Both the position numbers and the translations under genes were made by a program. The notes beneath the pieces are model-generated. The model was given only the letters and a program-made list of their open reading frames with translations. It ran no database searches and was not told the DNA's origin. Positions 57,173 through 64,000 of a DNA stretch of 64,000 nucleotides are shown here, one piece after another. Every line of letters starts with the position of its first letter. Position 1 is the stretch's first letter. The DNA comes from Portulaca oleracea (Eukaryota > Streptophyta > Magnoliopsida > Caryophyllales > Portulacaceae). The stretch spans positions 11,786,841 to 11,850,840 of the forward strand of contig CM055889.1 of NCBI GenBank assembly GCA_029582165.1. Direction: 5' to 3'.

Positions 57173-58107
57173 TGATTGGAAAATAAGATGGAGAAACACG
57201 GTCACATGGAAGATGGGGGATCACTTCGGTGGCTAGGAGACGAGGGCAAGCCCGTCTCCCCTTAAGACTTATTCACTAGACCGTGAAAAGACTCAAGGGT
57301 AAAACCTAACTTCTTGTAAGCAAAGTTCAAGATTTCTCATGAACTCTCAAAAATGTTGCTGCAGTTCAACACCTTAGGAGTGTGTTGAAACTCTCTAGAA
57401 AGAATAGAAGAAGATTGAGGGTATGGATGAATGTGCAATTTTTTATTTATTTTTTTATTTTTTTACATGGGTAAGTTCGATCCACCCCACTAGGCCCCTA
57501 TCTCAGGGCTTGCCTAGTAAGGCTTAGCGGGTCAGGGGGAGGGAGTAACCCAGGCCCAAAGGCCTGGTTGAAAGCCTTGCAGAATTCCACATAAGGAACT
57601 TTGCAAGTGGTGGGACTCGATCCCGCCACCTCCAAGTTGGAAGGCAATCCTCATACCATTTGAGCCAAGCTCATTTGGTCGGATGAATGTGCAATTCATC
57701 CACCTTTTATAGTGATCTTTTGGAGCCAATTAATGAGTCAAACTTGCCAATTACATAGAGCATAATCCATGGGATATGGTTGAATAGCATTGATGAGAAA
57801 TCATGACTGATTTCTAAGTCAAACAATATCCCAAAACAAGCTCAAAGACAATTAACCACGAGGCATAAATCAAAGGATTACAAAATCAATCCCGACTGTG
57901 GTCAACACGACCCATATTGGGTCAACACAGTTCGTGTTGAGCCTATGCACATTTTCCGTGCTCTCTGGACACTAACATGGGTCGTGTCAAACTAGACACG
58001 ATCCGTGTTGAGCCTCTTTTCTTTGTTAAGCTCATTTTCGACCTCCAAGTCGATCCTATGCTTATAACTTATACTTTATGCCTCTTATCTCTTGAAATAC
58101 TCCAACA
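57173..58107 (-). repeat. 3' LTR of the LARD-like element
   Basis: Matches 62107-62747 once the SINE and its duplicated target (57441-57696) are removed. Also carries an extra 'cacgacccatattgggtcaa' stretch shortened in the partner. Confidence 0.85.
57441..57680 (-). mobile_element. tRNA-derived SINE with 16-bp TSD
   Basis: A 240-bp element flanked by perfect 16-bp copies of GGATGAATGTGCAATT (57425-57440, 57681-57696). The unoccupied site is present in the sister LTR near 62358. On the minus strand the 5' part has an A-box-like TGGCTCAAATGG and, about 40 nt on, a B-box-like GGATCGAGTCC, the pol III promoter of tRNA-derived SINEs. The 3' end is an A-rich tail (T-rich on plus, 57440-57475). 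It needs LINE proteins to move. Confidence 0.9.
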
Positions 58108-61100
58108 ATCCCCCGCCATTTCAAGAGTACCACTTGAAATAGCCCAGGATCCCTCACTTGGGTAAAATTACCCCCGCCATATATGACAACTTCTAGAAAG
58201 ATTCAACACCCGAGAAATCAAGGAGTTGTTATGCGCCATGAAAGTGCCTTTCGACTTGAACTTTCACTTAGTGTATATAAATTCAATTAGTCTGGATGCA
58301 TAAGTAGACAAGCTTTGAACTTTACATCCTTAACTAATTGGTTACATAACATACACACAACCCAAAACCTTGCTTAAAATAAAGACACTATTTCAAACCG
58401 GCCATATGTCCCATACCCTCCGCGAGAACAATCAAACCTAGCCCTAGGCTATCCGAAGCGGCCCACTTCACGTCCTCACATAGGCAGACTTTTACGCCCC
58501 GTAATAGAGCTCCCTATCTCATCGATTCAAAATCTGTTAATGAGTCATAGACTCAAACCTCTTAAACATTACGGTTCTTGAGCATCATCTTGTCCTTGGG
58601 ATGATTTATCTTGAATATTTTGATGCTCTCATTATCATTCAACGTTGTCGACCATTGAACTCAAGGTTTGACAAGAGGTATGAAGCGTGAGTTGGAGCTC
58701 CGTTGATGACAATCTATAAAAGGGCTTTACTCCCATCCCCTTATCAATGATCACTAGAGAACCTTGTGACCTTGAAAGAACTTGATCATGATACCTTTGA
58801 GTGCCCTCAATTAACTAAGATCACTAGATAAATACATATCTTTCCATGATATTACTTATCATGATCATATAAACTTAACATTTCTTTCCTTCATTATAGT
58901 TGTGATTATACCTTCACACTATATAATTAGGTAAGAAATACATTTCCCCTTGTCATAATACGACAAAACCATTGCATTATAAGCTTTGGTAAACTTTAAA
59001 TATTGAGTTCATATTTGAACTTACGAAAACGAATGCTTTAGTAGGCGACAAATCTTTGAACTATACATTCTTTTGTAATGCCAAAATCTCATGAACTCAA
59101 ATCTTGATTATAACATTATCCAAATACCATGGATAATCCTCGTAATGCTTATAAAGAGATTATTATAACGTTGTCCAAGATGTTGGACTACTTGTATAGT
59201 TACCTTGAAAGAAATGCTTACAAGATCAAAATTTCTTTTGTTTTTTCGCATTTTTTTCCTTATCACTATGTCTTTATCCAAGTACCTTGCATTACATAGC
59301 CACTACTTATACCTTGGAACAACCTTATAAATCAAATTAACATTTGATTTTCCATGTTCTTCACATAACTATATCCAAATAACTTTTGGATTTCATAGTT
59401 AAAAAACTTATCGTCTTAGAACCTTGTAAATCAAATTAACATTTGATTTTCATGTTCTTTGATAACTATATCCAATTAAATTTGAATTTCATAGTTATAG
59501 CCTTTGTATAAATCAAAATGGAATTTGATTTTCCATGGAAGAAATCTCTTCCAACTTAATCTTGAGGAAACACTTAAGTTTCATGGAAATTAGATTCCAT
59601 CTTATGTATAACTTAAAACATTACACTTTCAACCATTTGCTACAAAGCTTGAATATCATAAACTTGAATACCATATGTAATAAAACTTATTACATATTTT
59701 AACATTGGCTAGGTGAGAAAGAACCTCAATCGATGTTGCATTGAATGATTATCTTACAGTTATATGACCTTTACTTATATGATCAAACGTCATTCTAATT
59801 ATAGTCATGTTTCCTTATACATGATTAGATCCACTTCTTAAATATTAGACCGTGGAACTCATAACCATTCGTCCCATATGCCAATCTTACTCATAATATT
59901 AATCCACAAACCACTTAAGGATGGATCAAACAAATGTATATGAGAGCCATATGCATTTCCCTTTGTAGCAAACTTGATTGAATCCTACATATCAAACATG
60001 TAAACTTGATTAATAGACTATTAACAAATGAAGAAATGATCATCCAGTTTTATAACACATGAACTTAGGTAAACATTATGCGTTCAAAATAAATGATCAT
60101 GCACATAGTTCAACATGCATACATTGTGCAACTTATCTTATAGTAGATACATACTACTTACATTCATACATGATAAACACTTATAATCTCATAAAATGGC
60201 AGTAAAACTAAGTACAAGTATTCAACTTAAACACATAAATATTGAATCATGATTATCCTTGCATCTTACATAATCATATACTTAACAAGCCTTAACCATA
60301 TGTGTCAATATGTAAGCCACATATATTAGCATACGAACCATACAAAGTATGAACCTTCTCATAAACATTTACTTTATCTCATGAAGAAACATCATATATG
60401 ACAAAGTAAACACTTAATAACAAAATCATCTTGGTTATACCAAAAGCATGGAACATGAGAAACTTGCACTTATAAATTTGTGTTTATGTTACTTATGACA
60501 CACTCATAGCCATTATGCTTATAATAATCACATGAACCGACATTATTTCTTATTTGGCTATGCTAAACTTATTGAAACATTTTTATGCGTGAAAACTTAA
60601 TCACTACCATGACAAACAAGAAATATACATTTCTACTTGTATTCATATGAACAAAAAATACATTATTCATATCTTAATAATAGGAAAACATGTCATGACC
60701 AACTTATTCACGCTATGCAATCATATGAATTTACTTGATCTTATACTTTTAACAAAGTTAACACAAGTACTTAATTAACATCATATAACATGATTGATTG
60801 ATAACTTGACATGCATACTAGCATACTTAAAACTTAGATCAATCAAGACATTTTATCAAGGCAAACTTGCATAAGTGCTAATCAAAATATATATAAAGAC
60901 ATATATATTTGAACAACTTATAATCATGAATACTTGTCAAGCACTTATAAATATATGATTGTCAAAACTTTAAGCTTAATAAACTCACATAAGACAATCA
61001 ACTTGAACTGGAGAGAAACATGCAAAGATTTGAGACATATGATCAAACATATAAACCTTCTTTGCATAATCAAGTAAATAAGAATTAATCACATGAATTC

Positions 61101-62106
61101 ATCTTGCAACAAATTACCACGAATCCATATTCTCACAACTTATAAATTTCCTTGTTAAACTCACACATTTTATGAAAACTTGCACCTAGCTTATTCAAAT
61201 TATGTATGCTTAACAAGACATGAATCAAACAAGATAACCTAAGTATATATCTCAAAATCATATATACTAAGAACTTTCATGAATAAACATTGTCTTAAAT
61301 CATGCAAGCTTATATCTCTAGCGAAGAATAACACTAGCTAGTCATGTACATAAAAGACTATTTAAAAACATTCATGCTTGTTATTCCATCAATTAGCAAC
61401 AAATTGATAAACTCATATACTCAAATATAAATAATCACGATAAACTTAATAAACAATTATCATGCTTTATATTCAATAAAACAACTCATATATGAATAAC
61501 ACATATATGTGTACTTAACCATGAAAAACATGCCATAAAAATCATAAACTCACTTATCAATGACACTTTGTGATTTATTTGACAAATAATAAAAGCACAC
61601 TTAACATTTTTGGCATAATGGCAAACAAACATGTACTCACAAACACCTTAACACACCACTATCTTGAAAACTTGTAAATGGTGACTTAACAAGATGTATA
61701 AATAACACACAAACATGTTTCTAATTAACCCTATAATTTGAATTAATCCAATTTCAAATCAAAGAAATCTATGCCATTCGAAATCAAAGAAGAGCCAACT
61801 TAATTAAAATAAATAACTTATCTCGATATGAAGGCGATCTCATTATACTCCTTGAACCTCTTGAGTATAATCATCATTCACCATTGCCAACAATCGATCA
61901 AGATTCTAACTATACCAATCAAATAAATTACAATTGTTTAATAATCTTGATAATTAAAATTAATAAACTTGAATAAACAAGACTTGTATAAAACAATATA
62001 AACTTATCTTTTTCACTCCATAGCATCTTGATCTCGATTTCCACCCCTCAAAATGTCTGATATGATCCTCGACTCAATCAACCATGGTGACAATAAGTCT
62101 TAAGAT
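58108..62106. other. Coding-free interior of the LARD-like element
   Basis: AT-rich, low in guanine on the plus strand, with recurring phrases such as 'aacttataa' and 'catgaatacttg' but no clean tandem repeat. No open frame above 60 codons with homology. 58108-58760 retains the region homologous to the 3' flank of the copia RNase H at 31916-32760. Confidence 0.7.
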
Positions 62107-62747
62107 TGTTAGAAAATAAGATGGAGAAACACGGTCACATGTAAGATGGGGGATCACTTGGGTGGCTAGGAGACGAGGGCAAGCCCGTCTCCCCTTAAGA
62201 CTTATTCACTAGACCGTGAAAAGATTCAAGGGTAAAACCTAACTTCTTGTAAGCAAAGTTCAAGATTTTTCATGAACTCTCAAGAATATTGCTGCATTTC
62301 AACACCTTAGGAGTGTGTTGAAACTCTCTAAAAAGAATAGAAGAAGATTGAGGGTGTGGATGAATGTGCAATTCATCCACCTTTTATAGTGATCTTTTGG
62401 AGCCAACTAATGAGTCAAACTTGCCAATTACATAGAGCATCATCCATGGGATATGGTTGAATAGCATTGATGAGAAATCATGACTGATTTCTCAGTCAAA
62501 CAATATCCCAAAACAAGCTTAAAGACAATTGACCACGAGGCATAAATCAAGGGATTACAAAATCAATTCTGACTGTGGTGAACACGACCCGTGTTAGATC
62601 CTATGCTTATTTTCGACCCCTTTTCTTTGTTAAGCCCCTTTTCTTTGTTGAGCCCCTTTTCTTTGTTAAGCTCATTTTCGACCTCCCGGTCGATCCTATG
62701 CTTATAACTTATACTTTATGCCTCTTAACTCTTGAAATACTCCAACA
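62107..62747 (-). repeat. 5' LTR of the LARD-like element
   Basis: 641 bp, TGTTAG...CCAACA, without the SINE. Contains a short tandem repeat of 'agccccttttctttgtt' at about 62631-62665. Confidence 0.85.
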
Positions 62748-62984
62748 TTAATAGTGGATTCGAATGTGTTTGAGTTTTCCGTGGTTTTCTCCCGATTCGT
62801 GTTTTTAAGTTAAATTTTTATCCCTTTATTCTTGCATTTACTTTTCTCGATATTTATTAATCATCTTATTTTTCATTTCTGCTAATTAATATGCCCTTAA
62901 AACCCTAACATGGGTAAATCAAATGAATAAATGACACTTTGGTGCTCCGCTCGCTTTTTTTTTATCTGTCATTTACGTTTTTTA

Positions 62985-63162
62985 GGCACCTTTCTTTTGT
63001 GCATCGCGTTTGCGTTGCGTTGCGTTACTGTTAGTTGCGATAGATTAATGCGGTAAGTTGCGGTGGAAATAGTAAAAAGGTAATGGCAATTTCCGTTATG
63101 TTGCGGTAGGTTGCGGTAATTTGTGTTGCGGTTAGTTGCGTTAACGACAAAAGAACACTGCC
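62985..63162. mobile_element. Tourist-like MITE, copy T5
   Basis: GGCACCTTTCTTTTGTGC ... GACAAAAGAACACTGCC with TTA on both sides (62982-62984, 63163-63165). The interior is rich in 'ttgcggta' motifs. 178 bp, the shortest of five copies. Confidence 0.85.
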
Positions 63163-63177
63163 TTAGGTTCATCTTTA

Positions 63178-63326
63178 ATCAAATAATTTCTTATATCTTA
63201 TTTTTATTTAAAAACATATGATATTATACTTTTTAAATAGTATTTTTTTTATTACAAATCTAATGATATCAATATTGTTTGATTAATCATTATATAAATT
63301 AAGATATTAACTGTCAAATTTTTTAT
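63178..63326. mobile_element. Inverted partial Stowaway copy
   Basis: The reverse complement aligns with the interior of the neighbouring S3 element ('gttaatatcttaattt', 'ataatgatt', 'atatcattagat', 'gtaataaaaaa'). TIRs are absent, so it is a fragment lying head-to-head with S3. Confidence 0.65.
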
Positions 63327-63327
63327 A

Positions 63328-63562
63328 CTCCCTCCGTTCTTTTTTATCTATCGCCTAGGAAATTGTGTTAAAAAACTTTGACCGTTAATATCTTAATTTG
63401 TATAATGATTTATCATACAAAATTAATATCATTAGATTCGTAATAAAAAATACAACTCAAAAAGTATAATATTATATTTTTTATAAAAATTTTATATTAG
63501 AAATTATTGATTAAAAATTGACACTAAAAACTGTAAATGAGAATAAAAAAGAACGAAGGTAG
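63328..63562. mobile_element. Stowaway MITE S3
   Basis: CTCCCTCCGTTCTTTTTTAT ... AAAAAAGAACGAAGGTAG with TA flanks (63326-63327, 63563-63564). It lies 190 bp beyond the DIR gene 4 stop. Confidence 0.9.
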
Positions 63563-63751
63563 TACCATTAACTAGATAACATAATCCACATATACAAATG
63601 GTATCACTCAATAGTCAACGCACCCCTGTGTTATTCGTTAAACGTCAAGATTTCTTCAAATTGAAGCAAACCATCTTGTATTCCGCTATTCAGAATAATT
63701 AACTGGACATGAAATACATCGCTGAGCAAATTAAATATGAAGATCGAAGAG

Positions 63752-64000
63752 CTAATAGTGAAACACAGTGACATTATAGCCAACGATGGCGTCCCCAGTA
63801 GTGAGGTTAAAGGAGAAAGTCCTGGCCAAGGCATACCCACGGGCCATCCGGAAAAGCCCGGTTCCACCAACGACGGGAAACTCTCTTTCCGGGGACAGGA
63901 TGGGGTTCCTGGCGAGGATGCTTACAGAGCTTCCATTGTAGGCTCCATCAAGAAAGCTGAAGGTGAGGGCCATGATGAGGCTGGGATCTTCCCGAGAGGC
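63752..64000 (-). CDS. Dirigent protein, DIR gene 4 (3' part only)
   Basis: The last 82 codons plus TAG, open to the window edge. Reads 'ASREDPSLIMALTFSFLDGA', 'YNGSSVSILARNPILSPERE', 'FPVVGGTGLFRMARGYALAR', 'TFSFNLTTGDAIVGYNVTVF', 'HY'. This is the C-terminal half of the dirigent barrel with the signature intact (Leu for Val in 'GTGLFR') and the same 'NVTxxHY' end as DIR gene 1. Sequons NGS, NLT and NVT are present. The signal peptide and N-terminal strands lie beyond 64000, so integrity of the whole gene cannot be judged. It has the same strand and role as the other three copies. Confidence 0.95.
   Translation of the reverse strand, partial: ASREDPSLIMALTFSFLDGAYNGSSVSILARNPILSPEREFPVVGGTGLFRMARGYALARTFSFNLTTGDAIVGYNVTVFHY

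Larger units (their letters stand above)
57173..62747 (-). mobile_element. LARD-like non-autonomous LTR retrotransposon
   Basis: Two LTRs (57173-58107, which includes a SINE, and 62107-62747) enclose about 4 kb with no recognisable gag or pol in any frame. Shared signals with the autonomous copia element at 31433-37778: the purine tract next to the 3' LTR (minus 'GAAATGGCGGGGGAT' against 'GAAATGGCGAGGGAT'), post-5'-LTR sequence ATCTTAAGACTT against ATCTTAGACTT, and a homologous stretch beyond the 3' LTR ('gtagacaagctttgaacttt', 'cctcacataggcaga'). It probably moves using that family's proteins. The insertion site is an older LTR; TSD approximates CTAAT/TTAAT. Confidence 0.8.
56274..62910 (+). 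mobile_element. LTR of the window-start family, split by later insertions
   Basis: 56274-57172 followed by 62748-62910 aligns with the reverse complement of 1-492 and extends past it to the end 'aaaccctaaca' at 62910. Two inserts interrupt it: a MITE near its start (56289-56625) and the LARD-like element (57173-62747). Flanks GGTGT and TGGGT do not match, so it may be the 3' LTR of a decayed element or a solo LTR of a rearranged one. Confidence 0.75.

Overview
This is plant nuclear DNA, most likely from a eudicot: AT-rich, largely non-coding intergenic sequence packed with nested transposable elements around a small tandem array of dirigent-protein genes. Nothing visible is bacterial or organellar. 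The species cannot be named from sequence alone. The only convincing intact host genes are four intronless dirigent (DIR) genes, all on the minus strand: 1603-2211, 29013-29609, 42414-42989 and a copy cut by the window end at 63752-64000. They encode secreted proteins that steer stereoselective phenoxy-radical coupling (lignan and lignin-type chemistry). Their shared orientation and family point to tandem duplication, later stretched apart by transposon insertion. || Region by region. 1-492: LTR fragment. 1603-2450: DIR gene 1 and promoter. 2772-3704: two MITEs. 4420-13870: a 9.45 kb CACTA-type DNA transposon with a TGA target duplication. It carries broken, intron-containing fragments of at least four unrelated host genes (a chloroplast TPR protein, a MATE transporter, an ANTH clathrin-assembly protein and a universal stress protein), and is itself interrupted by a 3.66 kb solo-LTR-like element. 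14291-17694: a short, decayed copia element with a complete Cassandra TRIM (5S-rRNA-bearing LTRs) in its gag. 17695-19137 and 22400-27750: two LINE-like remnants with RRM-type ORF1 and poly(A) but no visible reverse transcriptase; the second is split by a gypsy-type element (23306-27271). 29013-29609: DIR gene 2. 31433-37778: a nearly complete but frameshifted copia element on the minus strand, cut by a palindromic MITE. 38495-39677: an odd LTR insertion whose two outer ends are both LTR 3' ends. 42414-42989: DIR gene 3. 43374-48861: MITEs, a minus-strand LINE remnant holding a solo LTR, a plant-mobile-domain fragment and a long trinucleotide microsatellite. 50724-54108: a dense MITE cluster with two- and three-deep nesting. 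54120-62910: a decayed copia pol and an LTR split by a coding-free, LARD-like element (57173-62747), one LTR of which holds a tRNA-derived SINE. 62985-63562: three MITEs. 63752-64000: DIR gene 4. || The DIR genes probably act in the same secreted pathway. Everything else is best read as transposon insertion history. Boundaries are strongest where a target-site duplication (TSD) or an uninterrupted relative elsewhere in the window shows the junction. Family names come from recognised motifs, not from database searches.
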